From Planctomycetota bacterium (GTDB lineage Bacteria > Planctomycetota > Planctomycetia > Isosphaerales > Isosphaeraceae): 64,000 nt of DNA. Position 1 is the first letter of the stretch; each line of letters begins with the position of its first letter. The notes under the pieces were generated by a model. That model was not told the DNA's origin, ran no database searches, and saw only the letters and a list, made by a program, of their open reading frames with translations. The translations under genes and the position numbers were made by a program. The DNA lies in the NCBI GenBank assembly GCA_028291545.1, contig JAQGHR010000130.1:1-64000 (forward strand). Direction: 5' to 3'. Below, piece by piece: positions 1 through 8,535 of the stretch.

Positions 1-2
1 CC

Positions 3-272
3 GCGCAAGCGGCCCGCCGCCAGGTAGGCCTTCCCGACGTACTGACCATCTCCGGAGAAGACCTGGAGGTGATCGGCGGCGGCCTCCTGCTCAATCGAGA
101 CACCGGCGAAGTCCAGGCCGTCGAGCGCGATCCCGGCACGATCAAGCTGGAGAACGGGATCGGGTCCGACCTGGTCCGCGTTCGCTGGTACGTCAAGGGG
201 ACGGGCGCTGCGAAGGTGACGTATACGTCGCAAAAGGGCGGGACCGGAGAGAAGATCGCCGTCATCAAGTGA
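3..272 (+). CDS. C-terminal fragment of an unidentified protein (5' end outside window)
   Basis: The reading frame is open from base 3 and ends with TGA at 270-272, so 89 residues of a gene that begins before the window are visible. The piece reads as beta-rich (LTISGEDLEVIGGGLLL, then WYVKGTGAAKVTYTS), like a small immunoglobulin-like or accessory domain that ends secreted planctomycete enzymes. A GTG at 69 could initiate a 67-residue protein, but no ribosome-binding site precedes it and the frame stays open upstream, so truncation by the window edge is the better reading. I cannot name the family. Confidence 0.55.
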   Translation, partial: AQAARRQVGLPDVLTISGEDLEVIGGGLLLNRDTGEVQAVERDPGTIKLENGIGSDLVRVRWYVKGTGAAKVTYTSQKGGTGEKIAVIK

Positions 273-318
273 CGGCGGTCGTGCTCCCGGACGGGTTGGC
301 AAGAGGTCAGCCGTTCGC

Positions 319-393
319 GGTGGGGCGGGCGTCCCTGCCCGCCTGCTCAAATGAAAATGCGTTTGTAGGCGGGCATGGACGCCCCGCCCCACC
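319..393. terminator. Large imperfect inverted repeat at a convergent junction (terminator or REP-like element)
   Basis: Bases 319-344 and 367-393 are inverted copies of each other with one bulged base and one mismatch, around a 22-base AT-richer loop (345-366). The arms are almost pure G+C (ggtggggcgggcgtcc at the left edge). It lies between the stop of the partial plus-strand gene (272) and the stop of the minus-strand gene (442), so it could end both transcripts. The GGGGCGGGC/GCCCGCC composition also resembles dispersed REP-type hairpins, which cannot be tested from one window. Confidence 0.6.
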
Positions 394-441
394 AGCCAAG
401 GCGGCAAGGCCACCGTCCGCATTGGCCAACCGAACGGGCCG

Positions 442-1686
442 CTAATTGAACCACAGCGCAAACCCGATGAATTCGCCCCGGAAGATGCGCATGAAGCGCG
501 CCCAGGTCTCGGGTTTCGTGACGGGCCCCTTTTCCAGGTAGGGCGCGGCGGCCGTGCCCTGGATCCACAGGATGGGGTCCATCTCGCGAGGATCGGTGAA
601 GACCTTCCGCAGGTTCACGCCCATGCCGTCCGCGTCGCGCCAGAAGGGCACGAGCATCTTGCCCGAGAGGATCATCTCCGCCTCGTCGAGGAAGCTCGTC
701 CAGCCCTTCACCATCTCGTCGGTGACCTTGCCGCCCGGCATGACGGTATCCTGCTTCGGGTTCGGGATCCATTCGTGGTCGTTGTCGGTCTCGGCGAGGT
801 ACGCCTTCCACGATTCCCGGCTGAGCGCGATCATCGTCTCCATGTGCTTGAGCGCCGACTCCATGCGAGCGGGCTCTTTCAAGGGGAATCGCAGCAGGTG
901 GATGAAGGCGACGAGATCGGAAATTTCCGCGGCGCGGAACCTGTTGAGGGCGGCGGGGTCGAACTTGAGGAACGGGAACGGCGTCTTCGGCCTGGGAAAG
1001 AACAGGTGGGCCGTGTGATTGAACAGTCGCTCGCCGTCGTGGGCGAGGTAGACCTCGCTGAACGTCATCAAGAGGTGGCAGTAACCTCGCATCCAGGCGA
1101 CATCGCCGTAATCGAATGTGACGGGCGATCCCTCGGGATCGTTACGCGTGTTGTCGCCGTTCCGCCCGACCTGGGCATTCAGGCGGGCATACACCGCCAT
1201 CAGCGTCTCGCCCTCCGTCGCCTTGCCGTCGCCGTCGAAATCCATCCGGACGCGGCCGAACCGAATCGGGAGTTTCACCGAGCTGTCCTTGACCTCGGCC
1301 AGGGTGGATTCAGCCGTCGTCAGGTCGGCGACGAAGGTCTCGAAAATCCTGCGCAGGTCGCCATACGTGATCGGCTCGGGCCTGGGATTGGTCGGGATCG
1401 GCAGACGAGCGAACGGGATTGCGTTGCCCAGGAGGTCGGATTGCAGGCCGTACTTGTGGAACCCCTGCACAAGATTCTCGACGGCCTGGACGAACTCGAC
1501 CGTCCCCAGCCCGAACCGCGCCTGGGCATCGTCCGGATGGTTCTTGAGGATCGCCTTGAGGGCTTTTTCGCCTCCCGCCAGGTCGCCCGAAATCAGGTAT
1601 TGCTCCGCGACCGGGCGATCCTCGGCGGCCTGGGCACCGGAGACGGCGACCAGGCCGAGCAACACCAAGGCGAAGGTAGCACGCAT
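442..1686 (-). CDS. Secreted hypothetical protein with TPR-like N-terminus and EF-hand-like loop
   Basis: A 414-residue protein with a Sec signal peptide (hydrophobic residues 4-20, cleavage near AQA-A at 18-21). Residues about 27-80 read as one or two tetratricopeptide-like helices (GGEKALKAILKNHPDDAQAR). Residues 149-160 (DFDGDGKATEGE) look like an EF-hand/dockerin-type calcium loop. The remainder has no motif I recognise. The ATG at 1686 has a GGAG about nine bases upstream on the minus strand. It is probably periplasmic. It stands alone, with the glutaredoxin-like gene's stop 142 bases upstream, and shares its 3' region with the inverted repeat at 319-393. Confidence 0.7.
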   Translation of the reverse strand: MRATFALVLLGLVAVSGAQAAEDRPVAEQYLISGDLAGGEKALKAILKNHPDDAQARFGLGTVEFVQAVENLVQGFHKYGLQSDLLGNAIPFARLPIPTNPRPEPITYGDLRRIFETFVADLTTAESTLAEVKDSSVKLPIRFGRVRMDFDGDGKATEGETLMAVYARLNAQVGRNGDNTRNDPEGSPVTFDYGDVAWMRGYCHLLMTFSEVYLAHDGERLFNHTAHLFFPRPKTPFPFLKFDPAALNRFRAAEISDLVAFIHLLRFPLKEPARMESALKHMETMIALSRESWKAYLAETDNDHEWIPNPKQDTVMPGGKVTDEMVKGWTSFLDEAEMILSGKMLVPFWRDADGMGVNLRKVFTDPREMDPILWIQGTAAAPYLEKGPVTKPETWARFMRIFRGEFIGFALWFN

Positions 1687-1827
1687 GGTTGAGATCTCCG
1701 AAAGGACGGCGGAACCGGGTCACTGCGAAGGTCGGTACCCGACCCGGCGGAGTGGAGTTTCAACCTGGTGTGAGATAAGCTAGAAGCGTTTGCAAATATA
1801 AGATCTGGACGTAGAGTTGGGCCAACT

Positions 1828-2115
1828 CTACGGATGAGAGAGCAATCGTTCCAGCAGGACCGGATTGACAACTCCCTTGAATCGCACCTTTCCATGAATT
1901 GCAACCACCGGAACCAGCAGGCCGTAGGCCGCGACCAGTTCCGGATCGCCGTCGATATCCACCGTGTCAATCGCGAGGTTGTACTTGCGTTGATATTTCG
2001 CGAGCATCTCCAGGGCCTTATGGCAGCAGCAGCATTCCTGGCGGGTATAAACCGTCACCGGGATGGAAGGGGCTTTGGGCCTTCGTCGCACGAATCGACT
2101 GAGGAGGGAGGTCAT
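1828..2115 (-). CDS. Small glutaredoxin/thioredoxin-fold protein with CCCC-H motif
   Basis: A 95-residue cytoplasmic protein. After about 20 basic residues comes a beta strand and the motif VYTRQECCCCHKA (residues 22-34), placed like the CxxC of glutaredoxin-like (DUF836-type) proteins, followed by VDIDGDPEL and LLVPVVAIHGKVRF, the usual cis-proline and final strand of a thioredoxin fold. Four consecutive cysteines instead of CxxC is unusual and may bind a metal. Its ATG overlaps the stop of the molybdopterin oxidoreductase by four bases (2112-2115, ATGA), so the two are translationally coupled and the small protein may serve redox or cofactor maintenance of the enzyme (inference). Confidence 0.75.
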   Translation of the reverse strand: MTSLLSRFVRRRPKAPSIPVTVYTRQECCCCHKALEMLAKYQRKYNLAIDTVDIDGDPELVAAYGLLVPVVAIHGKVRFKGVVNPVLLERLLSHP

Positions 2116-4184
2116 GGCGAATCCAGTCCTTTCACCTCGACGAGGTTGTCGAAAAAGGTTGCGCCTCCGCCCATATCGGTCAACGCGGAGGACGTGGTGC
2201 CGTTGACGTTCGTCCCGCCGGGGCTGAATTTGTTCCAGTAAACGCCGAGCGAGACGGCGACGCCCGGCTTGACCGCGCCGCTGAGCGACACCCGGGCGCG
2301 AAACCGTCCGCGAGCATTGTAGACCTCGGCCCACTGACCGTCTGTTAAGCCTCGCGAGGAGGCGTCCTCGATCGACAGCTCGATCGTGGGGTCTCCGGCG
2401 GCGTCGCGATGCTTCTTCGAATTGGCGAAGGTCGAGTTCAGGAACTGCGGACGGGGGGGACTGAGGAGTTGCAAGGGATACTCCGCCGCCAGGTCGGGCC
2501 GGGTCTGCGGGTCTTCTCGGGGCGGCACGTACGTCGGCAACGGGTCCAGCCCGGCGGCCTTCATCCGCTCGGAGTAAAGCTCGCACTTGCCCGAATCAGT
2601 CGGGAACTTGCCCTCGGCGAACGGGGCGAACCGATCGGGGAGATTGAGGCGAATCGAGCCCTCGTCCTTCAGGCGCTCCAGGGTGATCCCCCGCATGGTC
2701 GGGCCGCCATCGAGAGCGGTTCGGATCAGGGCCTCATCGTCGGGGAAAAGCTCGGGCTCGAACTCCATCGCCCTGGACAGCGCCCGGAAGACGTCGTTAT
2801 TCGAACGGCTCTCGCCGAGCGGTTCGATCGACCGGGGGTTGAACATCACGAACTGGTGGCCGTAGGAGCCGTGAATGTCGACGTGTTCGAGCTGGGTCGT
2901 CGCCGGCAGGACGATATCGGCGAAGTCGACCGTGTCGGTCGGGAATTGCTCGTGGACGACCGTGAACAGATCGTCGCGCATCAGGCCGTCGAGCACCTTT
3001 TTCTGATTGGGAGTAACGGCGGCCGGGTTGCAGTTGTAGACATAAAGGGCGTTCACCGGCGGGCCAGGCAACTCCCCGGCCAGGGCCTCGCCCAGCTCGT
3101 TCATGTTGATGGTGCGGGTGCCGGGGGGCGCCAGGTCGGGCCTGGTGAGTGGACCCATCGCGAAGTCGTAGGTGCCGCTCGTGGTGAGCAGCGCTCCGCC
3201 GCCGTAGTGACGCCAGGCGCCGACGATGGCAGGCAGACATGCGATCGTCCGCACGGCCATCCCGCCCCCGAAATGGCGCTGGAGGCCGTAGTTCAGACGG
3301 ATCAGCGAGGGTTGAACCGTCGCATACCGCCGGGCGAGGGATTCGATCGTTTCGGGAGCGATGCTGGTGACCTCGGAAACGCGCGACGGCGCGTAGTCCG
3401 CCAGGACCCGGTCGCGAAGCGCCGCCGCGCCGGTGGTTCCTCGTTCCAGATAATCCTGATCGTGAAGGGACTCTCGCCAGATGACGTGCATCAGCCCGAG
3501 CGCCAGGGCCGCATCCGTGCCGGGGCGGATGGCGATGTGTTCGTCCGATCGCGAGGCGGTGGGGCTGCGATAGGGGTCGATGGTGATGATCGTCGCGTCG
3601 TGCTTGTTGCGGGCCTCGACCATCAGGCTCCAGAGGTGGCTGTTCGTGTTGACGGTGTTCGATCCCCAGTTGAGGATCAGGTTGCACTCGGCGGCACCCA
3701 TCGGGTCGGCGCCGAAGCGGTTGCGGCCGACGGTGTACTCGTATCCGAGCGATCCGGCCGAGGCGCAGATCGTGCGATCGAGCATCGAGGCGCCGAGACG
3801 GTGGAAGAACCTGCGATCGAGGCTGCTGGCCTGGAGCTTCCCCATCGTGCCGTAATAGCTGTAGGGCAGGATCGCCTGCGGTCCGTCGGACGAGGAGGCG
3901 ATCGCGCGAAACCGGTCGGCGATCGTGGCGATCGCTTCGTCCCAGGTGATCCGCTCGAACTGGCCGGAGCCTTTGGGACCGATACGCCGCATCGGGTGCG
4001 TCAGTCGCTCGGGGCTGTAGACGCGATCCAGGTAGGTCGCCATCTTCTGGCAGAGAAACCCGCGCGTGAAGGGGTGATCGCGGTCCCCGCGCAGGTCCTC
4101 GGCCCGACCGTTCCGGACCGTCACGATCATGGAGCAGGTGTCGGGGCAATCCAGCGGGCAGACGTTCTTGATCACCGTCGTCAC
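2112..4184 (-). CDS. Molybdopterin-dependent oxidoreductase with N-terminal [4Fe-4S] site (DMSO reductase superfamily)
   Basis: A 690-residue enzyme of the formate dehydrogenase/DMSO reductase superfamily. Cysteines 9, 13, 17 and 45 (C-x3-C-x3-C...FLCQK) form the N-terminal [4Fe-4S] domain. Typical bis-MGD segments follow: FERITWDEAI, LILNWGSNTVNTNSHLW, ITIDPYRSPTA, IRPGTDAALALGLMHV and the C-terminal dinucleotide-binding domain ending near WNKFSPGGTNVN. There is no Tat signal, so it is cytoplasmic or needs a partner. The substrate cannot be told from sequence. The start is GTG at 4184 with GAGGAG upstream. It is coupled at its 3' end to the thioredoxin-fold gene; no dedicated iron-sulfur or membrane subunit lies nearby. 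Confidence 0.9.
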   Translation of the reverse strand: MTTVIKNVCPLDCPDTCSMIVTVRNGRAEDLRGDRDHPFTRGFLCQKMATYLDRVYSPERLTHPMRRIGPKGSGQFERITWDEAIATIADRFRAIASSSDGPQAILPYSYYGTMGKLQASSLDRRFFHRLGASMLDRTICASAGSLGYEYTVGRNRFGADPMGAAECNLILNWGSNTVNTNSHLWSLMVEARNKHDATIITIDPYRSPTASRSDEHIAIRPGTDAALALGLMHVIWRESLHDQDYLERGTTGAAALRDRVLADYAPSRVSEVTSIAPETIESLARRYATVQPSLIRLNYGLQRHFGGGMAVRTIACLPAIVGAWRHYGGGALLTTSGTYDFAMGPLTRPDLAPPGTRTINMNELGEALAGELPGPPVNALYVYNCNPAAVTPNQKKVLDGLMRDDLFTVVHEQFPTDTVDFADIVLPATTQLEHVDIHGSYGHQFVMFNPRSIEPLGESRSNNDVFRALSRAMEFEPELFPDDEALIRTALDGGPTMRGITLERLKDEGSIRLNLPDRFAPFAEGKFPTDSGKCELYSERMKAAGLDPLPTYVPPREDPQTRPDLAAEYPLQLLSPPRPQFLNSTFANSKKHRDAAGDPTIELSIEDASSRGLTDGQWAEVYNARGRFRARVSLSGAVKPGVAVSLGVYWNKFSPGGTNVNGTTSSALTDMGGGATFFDNLVEVKGLDSP

Positions 4185-4324
4185 GGCAGCTCTCCTCGCT
4201 CGGGATCCGGGACGTGCCGTGCCAGTTTACGACACCGCCCAGGATCACGACAGAGGCGATGGCCGAGGAGTTCGCCGGGCTGTCAACGGGTCGCGGATTC
4301 GAGCCTCAAACTCGAAGCACCCGT

Positions 4325-5620
4325 TCACGCACCCGAGCAATCGGCCTCCCGGACGGGACCGTCGGCGCAACGGTCCCGCCCGGGGGCGCCGCGGCCCGAG
4401 TCGGGCGACCCGGAGCCGAGGTCGATCGGCGGAGCCTCGGCAGGCTCCAGCCAGGTGACGGTCAGGGCCGCGCGTCCGGTCGCGACGTTCCAGAGCTTCA
4501 CCGTATGGTCGTCACTGGCCGACGCAAGCATCCGGCCATCGTGGGTAAAGGCGAGCGAGGTCACGGCCCCGGTGTGCCCGAGAAAGGTCGATTTTTCCTG
4601 ACCGGTCTCCAGATCCCAGAGGGTCACGGTGGCATCGAGGCTGCCGGACGCCAGCGTCACCCCGTCGGGCGCGAGGGCGACGGAAGTGATGTGCCGCTCG
4701 TCCTCGATCTGGCGGCGACGTGCCGCGGCTGGCTCGCGCCGGGTTGTCGGCGGCGTCGCGGGCGACGTTTGCGGACTGGCCGCACTCACCGATCTTGAAG
4801 GCTCGGCCGCGGCCTGCTCGCGCAGCGCTTGCAGACCGCTCACCCCGAGGCCCGCCGAGAGGATCAGACCGGCGGCTATCTTCAAGAAGGGTAGGGCACG
4901 AACCTGGAGGACCGTCGCGGCAAGCGCCGCGGCCGAATGCGACACGGACAGGCCCGTCACACTGGAGGCCGCAAGCTCCACGGTCCGGGTGACGAGCTGG
5001 GGGGCAACCGACGCGCGAGCCGTGCCGAGCGTCGAGGCGATGGCCGCGGTGGACAGCGCGAGTCCTCTCCGTGCGATCCGGCTGCGCAGCAGCGCCCTGG
5101 CCCGCGAGAGCCGCCCGCTGACGGTGCCGATGGGCCAATCCAACCGCCGGGCGGCCTCGGCGTGACTCTGACCTTCCAGGTCGCAGAGCACGATGGGCGT
5201 CCGGTATTTTTCGGGCAGACGGGCGATCTCGTCGTGAAGCGTCGCGGCGAGCGAGGAGTCGGGTTCGTCGCCGTGGACGACCCGGAAGGCGGCTCGTTCG
5301 CGATCACGTCTCCGGGCCGCATCCCGGCGAGACCGCATGGCCACGCGGCGGGCGACCCCGTGGAGCCACGGGCCGAGTGACTCGCGCTTGCGGATCGAAC
5401 CCGCCTGGCGGACCAGGACCAGGAAGGTCGCCTGGAACGCGTCTTCCACCCCGTCCGCCGGGCCGAGCACCTGGCGGCAGACGCCCATCACCATCGCGCC
5501 ATGGCGCGCGACGAGCACCTCGAAGGCCGCTTCACCGCCGTCGCGACGGTCGAGGAACCGTTCCAGGAGCTGCGTGTCGGACAGGTTCCCGACCGCCCCG
5601 ACCCGCATCAACGTATCCAT
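4325..5620 (-). CDS. ECF RNA polymerase sigma factor fused to a membrane segment and WD40 repeats
   Basis: A 431-residue fusion. The first about 190 residues are an ECF sigma-70 factor: region 2 (FEVLVARHGAMVMGVCRQVL and EDAFQATFLVL) and region 4 (LPEKYRTPIVLCDLEGQSH, AARRLDWPIGTVSGRLSRAR). Then comes a hydrophobic stretch (FLKIAAGLILSAGLGVSGL) and an Ala/Pro/Ser/Thr-rich linker, then two WD40 repeats (LASGSLDATVTLWDLETG, LASASDDHTVKLWNVATG). Two repeats cannot close a propeller alone, and the Gly/Asp/Pro-rich tail may reflect 3' decay. ATG 5620 is preferred over the 25-codon longer ATG at 5695 because family members start close to the LLERF helix. No anti-sigma gene is adjacent; the C-terminal part may do that job (inference). 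Confidence 0.88.
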   Translation of the reverse strand: MDTLMRVGAVGNLSDTQLLERFLDRRDGGEAAFEVLVARHGAMVMGVCRQVLGPADGVEDAFQATFLVLVRQAGSIRKRESLGPWLHGVARRVAMRSRRDAARRRDRERAAFRVVHGDEPDSSLAATLHDEIARLPEKYRTPIVLCDLEGQSHAEAARRLDWPIGTVSGRLSRARALLRSRIARRGLALSTAAIASTLGTARASVAPQLVTRTVELAASSVTGLSVSHSAAALAATVLQVRALPFLKIAAGLILSAGLGVSGLQALREQAAAEPSRSVSAASPQTSPATPPTTRREPAAARRRQIEDERHITSVALAPDGVTLASGSLDATVTLWDLETGQEKSTFLGHTGAVTSLAFTHDGRMLASASDDHTVKLWNVATGRAALTVTWLEPAEAPPIDLGSGSPDSGRGAPGRDRCADGPVREADCSGA

Positions 5621-6088
5621 GTGACGGAAGGTTGCTCCAAACCGTCCGCTAGCCATAAACCCCGCCCCCTCATCGGTCGCAGGTCTCGATTTCAACTCTA
5701 TAGTGCCTAGGCGTCATCCAGTCCTACATATTTTCGTCAAAATTGTCCGCAGAGGGAACCGCCGAGTCTCGCATGCGCAATATTGACTTGGCAGGGACCG
5801 CCCGATCATGAGACCTCTGAGGGAATTAAGGCGATTTGTGTAACAACTCTCGGAGGAGTGGCGCCGCGTCGAAATCCGCCGACAGTCGTCCGGTATGGTC
5901 GGTTGGATTATGGGGGTTGGTCTGAAGGTATGAGGGTTCAAGGGGAATTGAGTGATCGGGGCAAAAGCCCACCGGCGAGCGGTCCCGATAAGAAGGGTCG
6001 GGAGGCGTCGGCATTGGAATGCCGGCGTGGGTCATCGATCCGTCCGGATCGCGGCCCGGCGGGACTGCCCAGGAAGGGGTTCGCGGAC
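5621..6088. promoter_or_regulatory. Divergent intergenic region between the sigma factor and the efflux gene
   Basis: No supported gene in 468 bases. It must hold the promoters of both flanking genes. The 5700-5800 part is relatively AT-rich. At 6009-6024 there is a near-perfect operator-like palindrome (CGGCATT-gg-AATGCCG) about 65 bases before the efflux-gene ATG, and just upstream a small stem cccga/tcggg (about 5983-6001). I see no known riboswitch consensus here. Confidence 0.4.
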
Positions 6089-7678
6089 ATGTCACGACAC
6101 TTCGTGCCGTGGGTTCTGGTGATGGTTGTCGGGTGGAGTGTAGGCGCTCGCTCGGCAAGCGCCCAGGCGCCGACGATCGACACGGGTTTGCCGCCATCTC
6201 CCGGGGGAAGCCAATCGCTGCTCGGCGCCTCTCCGGGCGCGGGAGCGAGCGGGTTCGACAACACGCCCGGATTGGACCAGGGCGTCCTTGGCGGGCGACC
6301 CGGTGCTTCGACAAGCCGGGCGCCAGCATCCATCTCCACCCCAGGCATGGGGGGGGCGAACGCCGCGGTGCGCCAGCGGATCGCCGCGCCGACGGCCCTG
6401 CCAAACGCGGAGATCCCGGTCTACGGCAGCCTCGACTTCCCCACAGTGATCGACGACCCCGGCCCGCCCAACGGCCTGACCCTGGACGGCTCGATCGAGC
6501 GACTCGTTCGCGAAAACCTCTACCTTAAGGCCGCCGCCTTCGAGCTTCCCCAGGCCGAGGCCGACGTCTTGACGGCAAGCCTACGGGCCAACCCCATCTT
6601 CTACGCCGACAGTCAGCTCATCCCCTATGGGCAATATTCCCGCGCCCGCCCCGGTGGCCAGACACAGTACGACGTGAACATCTCGTATCCTCTGGACGTT
6701 TCGCGAAAGCGCCAGGCGCGGACGACCGTGGCTCAGCGAGCCAAGCGTGTGCTCGAGCAGCAATACAGGGATGCCGTGCGGCTCCAGATCGACAACCTCT
6801 ATACGGTCTACGTCGATGTCCTTGCGGCTCGGGCGACCTTGCGTTACTCCGAGGCCAGCGTCGAGGGGCTGGATAAAATCCTGGTCCCGGTGCGGCGCAA
6901 ATTCGAGCTGGGGGGGAGCAACAAGCCGGACTACCTGCGAGTTACCGTGCTGCGCGAGACGGCCGAGAACGGCCGCCTCGACGCCGAGACGCAACTCCGC
7001 AAGGCCAAGCGGAGCCTGGCCAACCTACTGAACATCCCGCCCGATCAGGCCGAGTCGCTGGACTTGCAAAGCCCCCTCCGGGACACCGCACCGCCCGCCC
7101 CACCCGAGGAGACCCTCATCCAGAACGCGCTGGCGAGCCGCCCCGACCTGATCGCCTATCGCCTCGGCGTGCTTCGGGCCGAGGCCGACGTCACCCTCGC
7201 GAAAAGGAACCGCTACCAGGACGTATACGTGCTCATGCAGCCGTATACCTTTCAGGATAACACGCCGAACGGACTCAAGAGCGCGACGTCCTGGGCACTC
7301 GGCGTGACCGTGCCGATCCCGATCTACAACCGGAACCAGGGCAATATCATGCGGGCGGAATTGAACGTCGGCCAGACGCACACGCAGCTCGCCGGCCAGA
7401 TCCGTCAGGTCATAACCGACGTGGAGTTGGCCGACCGGGAGTACCGCGTCACCCGCGACGCCGCCGAGCGATTCAGCACCATCCTCGCCCCGCTCGCCCG
7501 CGAGATTCTGGAGACCGCCCAGAGGCGATACACCCTCGGGGAGGACAGCCTGATCATTTTCCTCTACGCTAGAAATGAATACGTGTCGATCGTCAAGCAG
7601 AACCTCGACACCATCATTCGCCACCGCCGCGCGATGCTCGACCTCAACACGGCCGTCGGCCAGCGCATCCTGCCCTGA
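6089..7678 (+). CDS. TolC-type outer-membrane efflux protein
   Basis: A 529-residue protein of the outer-membrane factor family (TolC/CusC/CzcC-like), which forms trimeric export channels in the outer membrane. It has a signal peptide (MSRHFVPWVLVMVVGWS... ending near ASA-QA), a low-complexity Gly/Ser/Pro linker to about residue 110, then two OEP repeats with coiled-coil stretches (about 140-320 and 335-525), including YDVNISYPLDVSRKRQARTTVAQRA and ALGVTVPIPIYNRNQGNIMRA. The ATG at 6089 has AGGAAGGGG about ten bases upstream. No RND or membrane-fusion gene sits beside it, so the inner partner is elsewhere. The nearby ArsR and CusF-Sco genes make metal export plausible but unproven. Confidence 0.87.
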   Translation: MSRHFVPWVLVMVVGWSVGARSASAQAPTIDTGLPPSPGGSQSLLGASPGAGASGFDNTPGLDQGVLGGRPGASTSRAPASISTPGMGGANAAVRQRIAAPTALPNAEIPVYGSLDFPTVIDDPGPPNGLTLDGSIERLVRENLYLKAAAFELPQAEADVLTASLRANPIFYADSQLIPYGQYSRARPGGQTQYDVNISYPLDVSRKRQARTTVAQRAKRVLEQQYRDAVRLQIDNLYTVYVDVLAARATLRYSEASVEGLDKILVPVRRKFELGGSNKPDYLRVTVLRETAENGRLDAETQLRKAKRSLANLLNIPPDQAESLDLQSPLRDTAPPAPPEETLIQNALASRPDLIAYRLGVLRAEADVTLAKRNRYQDVYVLMQPYTFQDNTPNGLKSATSWALGVTVPIPIYNRNQGNIMRAELNVGQTHTQLAGQIRQVITDVELADREYRVTRDAAERFSTILAPLAREILETAQRRYTLGEDSLIIFLYARNEYVSIVKQNLDTIIRHRRAMLDLNTAVGQRILP

Positions 7679-7704
7679 GCCCTGAGCGACGGGGAGCGAA
7701 ACAC

Positions 7705-7746
7705 CGATGGCCGGGGCCAACTTCATGAGTCGGCCACCGGCCATCG
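7705..7746. terminator. Inverted repeat between convergent genes (probable bidirectional terminator)
   Basis: Ten-base perfect arms CGATGGCCGG (7705-7714) and CCGGCCATCG (7737-7746) flank a 22-base spacer that itself starts and ends with ggcc/ggcc(a). It sits in the 102-base gap between the stops of the efflux gene and the ArsR gene. No T-tract follows on either strand, so termination is inferred from position and stem strength. Confidence 0.55.
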
Positions 7747-7780
7747 ATTGTGCGGGGGGAATGCGACGGCGTTCGGTGGC

Positions 7781-8143
7781 TCAGCTCACGAGGCCCTGCA
7801 CGACTTTGGCAAGCTCGGTGCCGATATCGGTGAGGCTGTAGAAGTTGTTCTTGCCGGCGCGGCGGGGGGCGATCACGCCACCGTGACGCAGAAGGGCGAG
7901 ATGATGGCTGACGGCGGGCTGGCTCTGGCTGAGCTGGTCGCAGAGGGCACCGACGTGGCGCTCCCCTTCGGCGAGGATCAGGATCACCTGAAGCCGAGTC
8001 GGATCGCTCACGTGCTTCAACAAGATCGAGGCGCGGCGGACCTGCTGGATCCGCAGTTCGGCCTCTTTGGCACCTTTAGGCTTGGCCGCTACCTTGGGCG
8101 CCGTCACCACGGCCTTCAAGGTGCTCGTCTTCGTCGTCGCCAT
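7781..8143 (-). CDS. ArsR-family winged-helix transcriptional regulator
   Basis: A 120-residue regulator. A lysine/alanine-rich N-terminal tail (residues 1-28) precedes an ArsR winged helix: LLKHVSDPTRLQVILILAEGE, then LCDQLSQSQPAVSHHLALLRHGGVI (recognition helix) and the wing RRAGKNNFYSLT. The classic ELCVCDL metal-binding cysteines are absent; the only cysteine is in ALCDQL, so the metal ligand, if any, differs. The ATG at 8143 has GAGGAG six bases upstream; a longer frame to 8254 lacks such support. It may control itself, the neighbouring TolC-like gene or the Sco gene (inference). Confidence 0.85.
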   Translation of the reverse strand: MATTKTSTLKAVVTAPKVAAKPKGAKEAELRIQQVRRASILLKHVSDPTRLQVILILAEGERHVGALCDQLSQSQPAVSHHLALLRHGGVIAPRRAGKNNFYSLTDIGTELAKVVQGLVS

Positions 8144-8535
8144 CCGAATTCTCCTCTCATCCCCGGTGTAGACCAGGTTGCGGGCTACGTCGCCGTCCGC
8201 CGGACCCCGCACTGGACCCTGAGGCCATTTGGACGCACACGGTCCACGCCGCAACTGCGGCGAGCCCCACCCCGAGTGTCAATTCACCGAGGCCAGACGC
8301 GCGATAATCTAGCATAACCTCAGCGATTGACAACATCTTTTTCTCATTCTCTGAAATTGCGCCGATCTTTTTCTGTCACCACGCGCCGGAATTCCTTCAA
8401 CTGACCATGTATCGCAGGTGAGCCCCCGCCGGACCGATCGGCCGACTCGATCGATGCTCACACACCGGGATCAACGCGCAAAACGAGTACCGGTGTGCTG
8501 GCATGCCACTTGACCGGGGGGCTTCGCGCCTCGCG
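8144..8535. promoter_or_regulatory. Gene-free region upstream of the ArsR gene with AT-rich direct repeats
   Basis: There is no credible gene in these 392 bases. The AT-rich part (about 8320-8400) contains the decamer ATCTTTTTCT twice, at 8335-8344 and 8365-8374, spaced exactly 30 bases, which is about three helical turns. That arrangement suits two binding sites for a regulator on one face of the DNA, in the place expected for the arsR promoter. Confidence 0.35.

Noticed and set aside
2409-4601. Very long plus-strand frame (730 codons) opposite the molybdopterin oxidoreductase
   Set aside because: Arg/Gly/Val-rich, no domain, and exactly antisense to a well-supported gene; such shadows are expected at this GC content.
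5900-6088. Riboswitch in the efflux-gene leader
   Set aside because: Some small stems are present, but none fits a riboswitch consensus I know.
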